Part shown: positions 25,604 to 34,434 of the stretch, piece after piece
How the letters are laid out: each line of letters begins with the position of its first letter
How positions within the stretch are numbered: position 1 is the stretch's first letter
Assembly (NCBI GenBank): GCA_029210085.1
Contig: JARGPP010000007.1
Location: forward strand, 163,501-227,500
Reading direction: 5' to 3'
Source: Legionellaceae bacterium
Lineage (GTDB): Bacteria > Pseudomonadota > Gammaproteobacteria > Legionellales > Legionellaceae
Length of the DNA stretch: 64,000 bases
Position numbers and translations under genes: made by a program
Notes under the pieces: model-generated
The model's input: the letters and a program-made list of their open reading frames with translations, nothing else
Told to the model about the DNA's origin: nothing
Databases searched by the model: none

Positions 25604-27010
25604 CTATAAATGCTCAGCGGCATAATGTGCAAGCCTTGAGCGCTCTCCGCGTGTTAAAGTCATGTGTGCACTGTGCTCCCAGTGCTTGAAATGATCGACC
25701 GCAAACGTAAGCCCAGAGGTCGTTTCACTCAAATAAGGTGTGTCAATTTGTTTGATATCGCCAAGACAAATAATTTTGCTGCCAGGGCCTGCACGCGTGA
25801 TCAGTGTCTTGATTTGTTTGGACGTAAGGTTCTGAGCTTCATCAATAATAATAAAGCGATTTAAAAAGGTGCGCCCACGCATGTAGTTCAGTGAGCGAAT
25901 TTTGATACGATTTTGAAGGAGGTCTTGGGTTGCTCCTTGCCCGAAATTTCCTCCTTCTTGTTCGTTATGCAATACTTCAAGGTTGTCCATAAGCGCCCCC
26001 ATCCAGGGTGTCATTTTTTCTTCTTCAGTTCCTGGCAGAAAACCAATATCTTCACCTACAGGGATGGTGACGCGAGTCATGATAATTTCAGAATATCGGT
26101 TTTGGTCAAGGACTTGTGTTAGACCTGCTGCCACAGTGAGTAATGTTTTACCGGTACCTGCTGAACCTTGTAAGGTCACAAAATCAATATTGGGGTCGAG
26201 CAGCAGATTGAGTGCAAAATTTTGTTCGAGATTCCGAGCTGTGATGCCCCAGACCGTATGTTTGGATTGCATGTAATCACGAGCCATTTGAACAATAGCG
26301 ACTTCGCCTTCTTCTTGTTTTTGTACAATGGCTTGAAACTGTTTGTCGTCTGTTACGAGGCAATCATTTGGATTCCAGTGTGCTGTTAGTGGTCCTTTGA
26401 TTTGATAAAAGGTATGGCCGTCTTCTTTCCAAGCGCTCATGTCTTTGGCATGTGTTTCCCAAAAATCATTAGAGAGCTTGTGTAAGCCGCTGTGAAGTAG
26501 GTTTACATCATCTAAAACTTGGTCATTATGATAATCTTCGGCTGAAATACCGAGAATACCCGCTTTAATTCTAAGGTTAATGTCTTTGGAGACAATAATA
26601 ATATGCTGCTCGCTGTGTTTTTTTTGTAAGCCAAGAGCAATGCCGAGCAAGGTATTATCAACGTTATGCCCGGGTAATGATGTGGGTAGTTTTTGCTCTA
26701 CATCATCGGTTTGGAAGAAGAGTCTTCCTGAGCGTTTGGTGGTGTCTGGGTTTAATGCCCCAAAAAGTGGTAAGCCTTCATTCAATGTGTTGTGAGGAGT
26801 ATTGTTCATAAGTTCAACTAACATGCGGTTGGTTTGTCGCACGTTTCGAGCAACCTCAGAGAGTCCAGTTTTGTGTTGGTCTAATTCCTCGAGTACAACC
26901 ATCGCAAGATAAACGTCATGTTCATCAAAGTGATAGATGGCGGTTGGGTCGTGCATCAGAATATTGGTATCGAGGATGAAAAGCTTATTTTTTTTATTGT
27001 CAGCCATCAT
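25604..27010 (-). CDS. PIN-PhoH fusion (PhoH2-type) RNA helicase/ribonuclease-like protein
   Basis: A 468-residue fusion. The N-terminal PIN domain (about 8-140) starts with LFILDTNILMHDP, carrying the first catalytic Asp, and has further acids (VVLEELD). The C-terminal PhoH ATPase has Walker A GSAGTGKT at 282-289 and Walker B FIIIDEAQN. PhoH2 homologues unwind and cut RNA. Two adjacent ATG codons open the frame; either may be used. The reading direction is opposite to smpB, with about 130 bases between starts. Confidence 0.92.
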   Translation of the reverse strand: MMADNKKNKLFILDTNILMHDPTAIYHFDEHDVYLAMVVLEELDQHKTGLSEVARNVRQTNRMLVELMNNTPHNTLNEGLPLFGALNPDTTKRSGRLFFQTDDVEQKLPTSLPGHNVDNTLLGIALGLQKKHSEQHIIIVSKDINLRIKAGILGISAEDYHNDQVLDDVNLLHSGLHKLSNDFWETHAKDMSAWKEDGHTFYQIKGPLTAHWNPNDCLVTDDKQFQAIVQKQEEGEVAIVQMARDYMQSKHTVWGITARNLEQNFALNLLLDPNIDFVTLQGSAGTGKTLLTVAAGLTQVLDQNRYSEIIMTRVTIPVGEDIGFLPGTEEEKMTPWMGALMDNLEVLHNEQEGGNFGQGATQDLLQNRIKIRSLNYMRGRTFLNRFIIIDEAQNLTSKQIKTLITRAGPGSKIICLGDIKQIDTPYLSETTSGLTFAVDHFKHWEHSAHMTLTRGERSRLAHYAAEHL

Positions 27011-27138
27011 ATTTTAGTCTCACCGATGTTAATTAAGCTTCGAAACCTTATTGTGCGGGGGTGGGTTTGTGGCGTCAACCCTCTTCGCATGCTATTGTTT
27101 GTTGGATTTTGTGTAATCAGGTTTAGGTGAGTAATACA

Positions 27139-27615
27139 ATGAGCGGTTCGGCAAAAAACAGTGCGACGATTGTCACAAATCGAAAAGCACGGTTTGAATA
27201 TTATATTGAGGATGATTTTGAGGCGGGCTTGGTATTAGAAGGCTGGGAAGTGAAGAGTTTGCGCGTAGGAAAAGTCAACTTATCTGATGCACACGTGATT
27301 TTAAAGCGTGGTGAGGCCTGGCTTTTAGGGATGCAAATTCAGCCCTTGCCAACGACGGCTCAACACACTGCACCTGATGTGACACGAACACGCAAATTAT
27401 TATTACATCGAAAAGAGCTTGGGCGACTTTTAGGCCATATTGAGCGGCAAGGTTACACGATTGTGCCGCTGTCTATTTATTGGAAGCGGAATAAAATTAA
27501 AATTAAAGTTGCTTTGGCAAAAGGTAAAAAAACGAGGGATAAACGAGAAACAACAAAAGACAGAGAATGGCAGCGAGCGCGGTCACGTCTCATGAAGCCT
27601 AATCACAGCCAATAA
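27139..27615 (+). CDS. smpB: SsrA-binding protein SmpB
   Basis: Binds tmRNA and delivers it to stalled ribosomes for trans-translation. The 158-residue protein has NRKARFEYYIEDDFEAGLVLEGWEVKSLR, the DVTRTRKLLLH motif and the basic C-terminal tail (KGKKTRDKRETTKDREW). AGGTGA at 27125-27130 favours the ATG at 27139 over the GTG at 27127, which lies within it. The tmRNA gene itself was not found in the window. First gene of the plus-strand run up to the MFS gene. Confidence 0.97.
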   Translation: MSGSAKNSATIVTNRKARFEYYIEDDFEAGLVLEGWEVKSLRVGKVNLSDAHVILKRGEAWLLGMQIQPLPTTAQHTAPDVTRTRKLLLHRKELGRLLGHIERQGYTIVPLSIYWKRNKIKIKVALAKGKKTRDKRETTKDREWQRARSRLMKPNHSQ

Positions 27616-27648
27616 ACAGGGATTATAGAATACCTTTAGGAGATAATT

Positions 27649-29466
27649 ATGTGCGGGATAATTGGAGCAACTTCAAAGCGAAATATAACACAAGTGCTAC
27701 TTGAAGGATTACGGCGCTTAGAATATCGAGGCTATGACTCAGCCGGTATGGCCGTATTGTCAGCGGATGATGCGTTAGAACGTGTCCGCATTATGGGCAA
27801 AGTGCAAGTTTTAGCTGAAGCCATGATTGAAGTTGGCTTAAAAGGTACAACGGGCATAGCTCATACCCGCTGGGCTACGCATGGTAAACCTTGTGAAGAG
27901 AATGCACATCCGCATTTGTCATCCGATGAATTGGCGGTGGTTCATAATGGTATTATTGAAAATCATGATGCGTTACGTAAAGAGCTGAGTGACGCGGGCT
28001 ATAGCTTTGTTTCTGAGACGGATACAGAAGTCACCGCTCATTTGATTCATTATTACTATGCCAAAGACCCTTCATTATTACGTGCAGTTCAAGCGACAGC
28101 GGCCCGTATGAAAGGGGCGTTTTCATTAGCTGTTTTGCATCAATCTCATCCGGATGAGTTAATTGCTTTTCGAAAAGGCAGTCCGTTGGTCATTGGTCTC
28201 GGTGTGGATGAGCAGTTTGTTGCGTCGGACGCGTTAGCGTTACGTGGTTTTGCACAATCAATGATTTATCTTGATGAAGGGGATAGTGCACGCATTACAC
28301 CTTCTAAAGTTGAATTGTTTGACATGAACAATGAGGCGGTTGCAAGAAAAACCCAGCCGATGACTGCTGAAGCATATGCCATCAGCAAGGGGTCATATCG
28401 TCATTTTATGTTGAAAGAAATTTTTGAACAGCCTCAGGTCTTAGCTGATACACTCGAAGGTCGGTTAGCAAGTCTTGACGTGTTGCGTGCTAGTTTTGGT
28501 GAAGATGCACTACAGACATTTGATAAAGTTAAACAGATACAGATTGTTGCTTGTGGGACCAGTTACCATGCTGGTTTCGTGGCAAAATACTGGTTGGAAT
28601 CATTGGCACAAATCCCCACACAAATTGAGATTGCTAGTGAGTATCGTTATCGAGATGTGGTTGTACAAGAGGACACGCTTTTTATTACGATTTCACAGTC
28701 TGGTGAAACAGCAGATACATTGGCTGCATTGCATAAGGCAAAAAAATTAAATTACCTGGCGAGTTTTGCGATTTGTAATGTTGCCTCAAGTGAGCTTGTG
28801 CGTGCATCTGATCATGTGTGTTTAACGCGTGCAGGTCTTGAAGTGGGGGTTGCCTCAACAAAAGCATTTACAACACAACTTGCTGCTTTTCTTATGCTGG
28901 CGACAGCATTATGTCGAGATGAGATTCGTGCAAATGAAGTACTTGAACAGTTAAGACATCTTCCTAAACAGTGTGAAAAAGTTTTGTTAATTGATGCAGA
29001 AATTAAAGCATTAACCTCCTTGTTTATTCATAAAGAGCATGCGCTTTTTCTAGGACGGGGTGTACAGTTCCCAATTGCACTTGAGGGGGCATTAAAGCTG
29101 AAGGAAATTTCATATATTCATGCAGAAGCTTATCCTGCGGGTGAGCTGAAGCATGGGCCGCTTGCATTAGTTGATGAAAATATGCCAGTGATTGCCGTTG
29201 CGCCTAATGATGCACTACTCGAAAAAGTGAAGTCGAATTTGCATGAGGTGAGTGCTCGTGGTGGTCAGCTGGTGGTTTTTGCTGAGGACTCAGAGGAATG
29301 GGTTAAAAATGGTGCAAAGCGTGTTGTTATTCCTGCGAGTGGAGATTGGATAGCGCCAATTATTTATACATTACCTTTACAGTTATTGGCTTACCACGTT
29401 TCAGTTGCTAAAGGTACAGATGTTGATCAACCCCGTAATTTAGCCAAATCAGTTACGGTCGAATAA
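27649..29466 (+). CDS. glmS: Glutamine--fructose-6-phosphate aminotransferase
   Basis: First enzyme of UDP-GlcNAc synthesis, feeding peptidoglycan and LPS. The 605-residue product starts MCGIIG, with Cys2 as the glutaminase nucleophile after Met removal. The class II amidotransferase domain (about 1-240) is followed by two SIS domains with ISQSGETADT and the C-terminal YPAGELKHGPLALVDE and AKSVTVE. A good AGGAG lies 6 bases before the ATG. No glmS ribozyme-like leader is present. Confidence 0.98.
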   Translation: MCGIIGATSKRNITQVLLEGLRRLEYRGYDSAGMAVLSADDALERVRIMGKVQVLAEAMIEVGLKGTTGIAHTRWATHGKPCEENAHPHLSSDELAVVHNGIIENHDALRKELSDAGYSFVSETDTEVTAHLIHYYYAKDPSLLRAVQATAARMKGAFSLAVLHQSHPDELIAFRKGSPLVIGLGVDEQFVASDALALRGFAQSMIYLDEGDSARITPSKVELFDMNNEAVARKTQPMTAEAYAISKGSYRHFMLKEIFEQPQVLADTLEGRLASLDVLRASFGEDALQTFDKVKQIQIVACGTSYHAGFVAKYWLESLAQIPTQIEIASEYRYRDVVVQEDTLFITISQSGETADTLAALHKAKKLNYLASFAICNVASSELVRASDHVCLTRAGLEVGVASTKAFTTQLAAFLMLATALCRDEIRANEVLEQLRHLPKQCEKVLLIDAEIKALTSLFIHKEHALFLGRGVQFPIALEGALKLKEISYIHAEAYPAGELKHGPLALVDENMPVIAVAPNDALLEKVKSNLHEVSARGGQLVVFAEDSEEWVKNGAKRVVIPASGDWIAPIIYTLPLQLLAYHVSVAKGTDVDQPRNLAKSVTVE

Positions 29467-29490
29467 AAGTCGATTTTTTTGAGGTGTTTC

Positions 29491-31434
29491 ATGGTGGATA
29501 GAATGGGACGAGTTGCAGCTGAAGTAGCCGCACGTTTTCGTCTTAGTGATAAGCAGGTGAAAGAGGCAATTAGCTTGTTGAGTGAAGGAGAGAGTGTTCC
29601 CTTTATTGCGCGTTATCGAAAGCTGCAAACAGGGGAAGTAAAAGCGGCTCCTTTAAGACAATTACTGCGGCAGTTAGAGTCTGATGCCAAACAGAGGCTA
29701 TCTGAAGAAAAGAAACGTCAATATGCGACTAAACCACAGGCGTTAAAAACATCCCAAGATGTGTTGTTGGAAAAAGTCGAGAGTAGTGGTGTTTTATCAT
29801 ATTTTAGAGACAAGTTATGGGATGAAGGCATTTTTTCGTCGGTTTTATTATCGCCACCCAAAGCGCATAAAAAAGCGAGAAAAAATAAAAACAATGTAAA
29901 TAAAGTCCGTTGGGCTGAATACGTTTATGATAAGACACCCATACAGTCCATTCCGGCACGCCGGTTGCATGTTTTATTACGAGGGCGTCGTGAGCACGCA
30001 TTGTCGCTGCATATTGCTTTTCCTGATTCAGTGAAGACAGAAGCGCACTTATTTGCTGCTTTTAGTGATGAAACAGAAGAAACCATGCGACAACTTTGGA
30101 AAAAAAAGCTACTTCCTCAGTTAGAAGTTGAAACTTTAGCACGCCTTAGAACGCGTTCTGATGATGAAATGATTTATGGTATTGAGAAGCACCTGCAAAG
30201 CTTACTTTTGGCGCCTAAAGCACCCTTAGGCATTGTGATGGGGTTGTATGCCGAACGTCGCCAAGGTCTTGGTGTGGCCGTGATTGATAAGAATGGAAAT
30301 CAATTAGATGGCTGTACTTTATTTCCGTTTGCAGAGGATTTTCGGTGGCACGATGCGATTAAAACACTTGCAAAGTATGTGGCTCAATATGAAGTGAGCC
30401 TTGTCGGTATTGCAAATGGCACAAGTTTGCAAGAAACAAAGCGCTTATTGGCTGGTTTTGAGCAGCATTACCAGGACATGCCCATTACGTCTATAACCGT
30501 TGATGAAGCAGGAATGTTACGTGATGTGCGTGCTGAGGCTGGTGCAGCTTCGATTGCCCGCCGACTACAAAGCCCACTGAGTGAGCTGCTAAAGGTGCCT
30601 GTTAAACAGATGCAGTTTGGTGATGTTCAAGAAGAAGTGAACCCAAACCGTTTAGCATCGGCTTTAAAAGGGGTGATAGAAGATACAGTGAATCGTATTG
30701 GCGTCGATGTAAATACAGCTCCCATTGCAGTGTTGTGCTATGTTTCAGGATTTGACCGTGCTTTGGCAGAATCCTTAGTTGCTTATCGTGAAAAAGCAGG
30801 TTTTTTTAAGACGCGAGAAGACCTAAAGCAAGTGCCTGGAATGGATGAAAAACGGTTTGAGCAGTCAGCCGGATTTTTACGCGTCTTAGGTGGGGAGAAT
30901 GCATTGGATGAAACACGTGTTCATCCTAAAGATTATGCGCTTTTGAATGATTTGGATGCGGTGTCTTTAGAGGTTCGTCAGCAACTAGAGGCGGAACGTT
31001 TGCCTTGGCGCGATCCACGACGTGCATTTAAACGACCGCAATTTAAATCACATGTGACGAAGCTTCAAGATTTAAAAGTAGGCATGACACTCGAAGGAAG
31101 TGTAAGTCGAATCACTTCATTTGGGGCATTTATTGATGTTGGCATTCAGCAAATGGGATTATTACATATATCTGCGCTTGCCGAGCGGTTTGTGCGTGAT
31201 CCGCATGAGGTGCTTTGTGTGGGAGATGTTGTACGTGTGCATGTGCTGCAAGTGGATGTTAAAAAAGCTCAAATTGCTTTGGGTATGAAAGCACAAGCGC
31301 CTTCTTCACCCTTACTTGAGATCTCCAAGAAAAAGCGTAAGAATAAAAGCGTGAAAGAATCACCTGCTCCGGTGTTATTAAATACAGCTATGGCGGATGC
31401 ATTTGCCAAATTAAAGAGAGGTTCACCATCATGA
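29491..31434 (+). CDS. tex: Short, divergent Tex-family RNA-binding protein
   Basis: Tex-like transcription accessory factor of 647 residues; most Tex proteins have about 770-790. N-terminal helices keep VPFIARYRKLQTGEV. The YqgF-like region is eroded (IANGTSLQET replaces the usual GNGTASRET, and the SVYSAS segment reads DEAGMLRDV). The helix-hairpin-helix core (about 404-465, VNRIGVDVNTAP ... VPGMDEKRFEQSAGFLRV) is well kept, and an S1 domain starts at residue 531 (GSVSRITSFGAFIDVG). GAGG at 29481 favours ATG 29491. The missing length lies in the N-terminal helical region. It overlaps yciA by 4 bases. Confidence 0.88.
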   Translation: MVDRMGRVAAEVAARFRLSDKQVKEAISLLSEGESVPFIARYRKLQTGEVKAAPLRQLLRQLESDAKQRLSEEKKRQYATKPQALKTSQDVLLEKVESSGVLSYFRDKLWDEGIFSSVLLSPPKAHKKARKNKNNVNKVRWAEYVYDKTPIQSIPARRLHVLLRGRREHALSLHIAFPDSVKTEAHLFAAFSDETEETMRQLWKKKLLPQLEVETLARLRTRSDDEMIYGIEKHLQSLLLAPKAPLGIVMGLYAERRQGLGVAVIDKNGNQLDGCTLFPFAEDFRWHDAIKTLAKYVAQYEVSLVGIANGTSLQETKRLLAGFEQHYQDMPITSITVDEAGMLRDVRAEAGAASIARRLQSPLSELLKVPVKQMQFGDVQEEVNPNRLASALKGVIEDTVNRIGVDVNTAPIAVLCYVSGFDRALAESLVAYREKAGFFKTREDLKQVPGMDEKRFEQSAGFLRVLGGENALDETRVHPKDYALLNDLDAVSLEVRQQLEAERLPWRDPRRAFKRPQFKSHVTKLQDLKVGMTLEGSVSRITSFGAFIDVGIQQMGLLHISALAERFVRDPHEVLCVGDVVRVHVLQVDVKKAQIALGMKAQAPSSPLLEISKKKRKNKSVKESPAPVLLNTAMADAFAKLKRGSPS

Positions 31435-31817
31435 CTCATACCCCACAAGGTGAGCTTGCGATTCAAACCTTAGCAATGCCCATGAATACCAATGCGCACG
31501 GCGATATTTTTGGGGGGTGGATTGTCTCACAAATGGATTTGGCAGCGGGAACTTTGGCAAAAAAACACTCCAAAGGACGTGCGGCAACAGTGGCCATTGA
31601 TTCAATGAGTTTTTTGCAGCCTGTGCATGTCGGAGAGTTGGTGAGTTGTTTTGTGAATTTAGTGCATACAGGGAGAACATCATTGACCATCCGCGTTGAG
31701 GTATGGAAGGAGGTGTTTGCAACCGGTGAAAAATCACAAGTGACAGAAGGTACTTTTACATTTGTTGCGATTGATGCAGATGGAAAACCGAGGGCACTTG
31801 AGCAGAAATCCATATGA
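31431..31817 (+). CDS. yciA: YciA-type acyl-CoA thioesterase (hotdog fold)
   Basis: A 128-residue hotdog-fold thioesterase. Family features are the N-terminal MPMNTNAHGDIFGGWIVSQMD with the catalytic Asp region, VAIDSMSFLQPVHVGE and the C-terminal FTFVAIDADGKPR. It starts inside the tex stop codon (ATGA) and its own stop overlaps the next gene, so it is translationally coupled on both sides. Broad acyl-CoA specificity is known for YciA; the substrate here cannot be told. Confidence 0.93.
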   Translation: MTHTPQGELAIQTLAMPMNTNAHGDIFGGWIVSQMDLAAGTLAKKHSKGRAATVAIDSMSFLQPVHVGELVSCFVNLVHTGRTSLTIRVEVWKEVFATGEKSQVTEGTFTFVAIDADGKPRALEQKSI

Positions 31818-33445
31818 TGACACCGGTTGAAAAATTCAGTGAGTGGATTGTTGATGCAGCAGCTTTGATTGCTGCGGGTAATGAGCCACTATCAAAAGAG
31901 CCGCCACAATTTTTAGAAGAGCCTGCACTGGCGCCCGCTTTAATTCAAATGATTTCGGTGATTGACGAAGCGACGCTCAAAGATAATCAACCGTTGTATT
32001 CGGCATGTTTGTTTGCTTTAGACGTATGTGTATCACAATTACATTTTGCATCTGAAAATGGGAACAAGCGTGCAATAAGCGCGATGAGTACGTTGATGGA
32101 ACATTTGGTTGCAGCCATCCAAAAAGGTTCACAAAGCATTAATTTTTGGTTGCCGATGATGAGTGCGTTTTATGATGCTCAAGTGCCTTTGTCACCTGCT
32201 TTGCAAGAGATGTATTTGGTGCTTGCTGAAGAAGAAAGCGAAGCTTTTCAAGCAGAAGGATTTGATCATCTTCAGTCGATGCGTGATTTAATTTCAGAGT
32301 TGTCTGATTTAACGACATTTGAATTGGCCGCTCACTTTTTTGCTCAGAGCCATGCAATGCCAGCTGATTTTTTCGTGGATTTGGTGGTCGACTTATGCAG
32401 CATCGATGAAGGGGTGGATGTGGCACTGTTAGCGCTTTTGCACCCGCGAGAAGAGGTGCGAGACGTGGTGGTATCGGCACTCGATAGTGTTATCTCATCG
32501 GTAAGACTAAGCTCCATCTCATTGTCACGGTTACAAACCTTACAGGCGTGGTTGCCTCAAAGTTATCAAAGTATGATCACAGGCTGGCTACGTGAACAAC
32601 GAAAAAAAGGAGTCTTGTTTGCAAAATCGACACCGACAGAACTAATTAAGATGCAAGCCAGTGAAATTGATGGGGGAGGGGCTGAAGGGTTGTTTCTACA
32701 ATTAAAACGAGGACGCGCAACACGGCTTGCAGGGGTTTTATTTAAAGATGGTGTGGGTATTAAAGATGCTTGGTTAACGCCTGGCATTACCGTCGATGAA
32801 GTGACGCGGTATTGTCGAGAAGTTTTAGATGATGGTGTGACCTTAAGACGTGTAGATTTAGATTATATCTGTTTGTTTGTAAACCATTTTTTAGCTGTGA
32901 CCCTTGAAAATGGCAATGTGCCTGGGTTGCATTTTTTGGAGTTACAAGAAGAGCTTGGGGTTCATTTTTTACCGGAATATTTAGATGTCCCACGTCTTAT
33001 GGAGCAGCTAAGCGTTCAAATTGAACCGTTTACACAAGCGGTGATAGACAAGGCCTTTAAGCGCTCAAGTCGTTGGCTTGAGACAAAAACGTTTGCTGTG
33101 TCATGGTATCTTGAGAATGACAAAATCGATAAACTTGTGAACAGCTGTTCCTATTTTAAAGACGGTGTTAAAATATGTCGCTTTGAAGAAGCCATTGAAA
33201 CCGTATTGAACGATGAAATGGAGACATCAAGAGCACACTGGATGTTTCATTTTCTATGGGTTGCTTTATGGCTTAAAGCAGGCACGAGAAAAAACGAGAA
33301 GACTTGGCAAGATAGTTTCTTAATTGCACATGCAATACAAACTGGGGTACCTCTTCAAGATATTCCGATAATGCGAAGCATATGTAATCAGTCGGTTCTC
33401 AATAGCGTAGAAACCATGCGTGACCGCCGTACACACTTGAGTTAA
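31814..33445 (+). CDS. Unknown 543-residue helical protein
   Basis: Not recognised. Soluble, acidic and almost entirely helical, with repeated hydrophobic helices that suggest an alpha-solenoid (HEAT-like) N-terminal half, for example AELAAHFF-like segments and LLALLHPREEVRDVVVSALDSV. There is no signal peptide, membrane segment or visible catalytic motif. It overlaps the yciA stop and is followed 20 bases later by proC, so it is probably part of the same mRNA as tex and yciA. Confidence 0.65.
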   Translation: MMTPVEKFSEWIVDAAALIAAGNEPLSKEPPQFLEEPALAPALIQMISVIDEATLKDNQPLYSACLFALDVCVSQLHFASENGNKRAISAMSTLMEHLVAAIQKGSQSINFWLPMMSAFYDAQVPLSPALQEMYLVLAEEESEAFQAEGFDHLQSMRDLISELSDLTTFELAAHFFAQSHAMPADFFVDLVVDLCSIDEGVDVALLALLHPREEVRDVVVSALDSVISSVRLSSISLSRLQTLQAWLPQSYQSMITGWLREQRKKGVLFAKSTPTELIKMQASEIDGGGAEGLFLQLKRGRATRLAGVLFKDGVGIKDAWLTPGITVDEVTRYCREVLDDGVTLRRVDLDYICLFVNHFLAVTLENGNVPGLHFLELQEELGVHFLPEYLDVPRLMEQLSVQIEPFTQAVIDKAFKRSSRWLETKTFAVSWYLENDKIDKLVNSCSYFKDGVKICRFEEAIETVLNDEMETSRAHWMFHFLWVALWLKAGTRKNEKTWQDSFLIAHAIQTGVPLQDIPIMRSICNQSVLNSVETMRDRRTHLS

Positions 33446-33465
33446 AAAGTAGGAGTTTAGAAGTG

Positions 33466-34425
33466 ATGTTATTAGAGCGAATTGGCTTTATTGGCTTTAA
33501 ACGTATGGGCGCTGCAATTGCAGAAGGTATGCTCTTAGGCAAGCAATTTGAGCGAAATAGTTTTTTGGTGTGCAGCCCAAGTTTAATGGATGGACGTCGG
33601 AATACTTCGTTTCCTGTTGCAGCAAATAATCAAGCTGTTGCAGCCGAAGTTGATATGCTTGTGTTAGCCACAAAACCTCCTCAAGTACAGGGTGTATGTG
33701 AAGAAATAGCGTCAGTAATTCAAGCGCGCCCTAAAAAACCTGTGATTGTATCGGTTGCTGCGGGCACTTTGATTAAGACGATACAAGATGGATTGCAATC
33801 AGCAGAAGAAAGGGTTGCCTCTAAAAAGGTGCCTATTGTTCGTGCGATGACAAGTACACCCTCATTGGTTAATCAAGGAATGACAGTTTGGTATGCGAAT
33901 GACTTAGTGACTCCAGAACAGTTACTGACTGTAAGAGCAACATTTGCATCGGTAGGTCGTGAGATGCAAGTGGATTCTGAAGAAAAATTGGATATGGCAA
34001 CCGCTATATCAGGCAGTGGTCCAGCTTATTTTTTCTATATGCAGGAGTGTATGCGAGCAGAAGCAATCAAGCTCGGATTGAGTCGTGAAGAAGCCGATGT
34101 TCTGGTGAGTCAAACCGCACTAGGCTCGGCTGAACTTGCAAGGCAAAGTGAGCTTACGCCTACCGAACTACGCAAACAAGTCACCTCTCCTAATGGCACA
34201 ACTGCAGCAGGACTTTTAAAGCTAATGGACGGTCGTTTTTCAGCTGCAGTAGGGGATTGTACGCAGGCGGCTTTTAAGCAATCTCGTGCCCTTGGTAGAG
34301 GGGATGTCCCTGAAAAAAAGTCTGAATTATCACTCGGAGCGGGGAGTTTGTCTTTTCTGAATGAAAAAAGACGAGAGCAAGAGCCCCCCGCTGTTAGTCG
34401 ACTAGATACTCCTACTGGATGTTGA
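33466..34425 (+). CDS. proC: Pyrroline-5-carboxylate reductase family protein, atypical
   Basis: Final step of proline synthesis, NAD(P)H-dependent in canonical members. The catalytic-domain signature SGSGPAYFF (182-190), the RAMTSTPSLVNQG segment and TSPNGTTAAGL are conserved. Two oddities: the dinucleotide loop, normally GxGxxG (for example GCGNMG), reads GFKRMG at 10-15, losing the middle glycine; and the protein has 319 residues, some 45 more than usual, because of a Lys/Ser/Pro-rich C-terminal tail. A GTG lies 3 bases upstream as alternative start. Activity may be altered or lost. Confidence 0.82.
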   Translation: MLLERIGFIGFKRMGAAIAEGMLLGKQFERNSFLVCSPSLMDGRRNTSFPVAANNQAVAAEVDMLVLATKPPQVQGVCEEIASVIQARPKKPVIVSVAAGTLIKTIQDGLQSAEERVASKKVPIVRAMTSTPSLVNQGMTVWYANDLVTPEQLLTVRATFASVGREMQVDSEEKLDMATAISGSGPAYFFYMQECMRAEAIKLGLSREEADVLVSQTALGSAELARQSELTPTELRKQVTSPNGTTAAGLLKLMDGRFSAAVGDCTQAAFKQSRALGRGDVPEKKSELSLGAGSLSFLNEKRREQEPPAVSRLDTPTGC

Positions 34426-34434
34426 AGACGGGTG

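Noticed and set aside
27616..27648. tmRNA gene next to smpB
   Set aside because: Only 33 bases separate smpB from glmS and no tRNA-like end was seen on either side.
32139..32480. Antisense frame opposite the 543-residue gene
   Set aside because: Contained in a coupled plus-strand gene; low-complexity translation without start signal.
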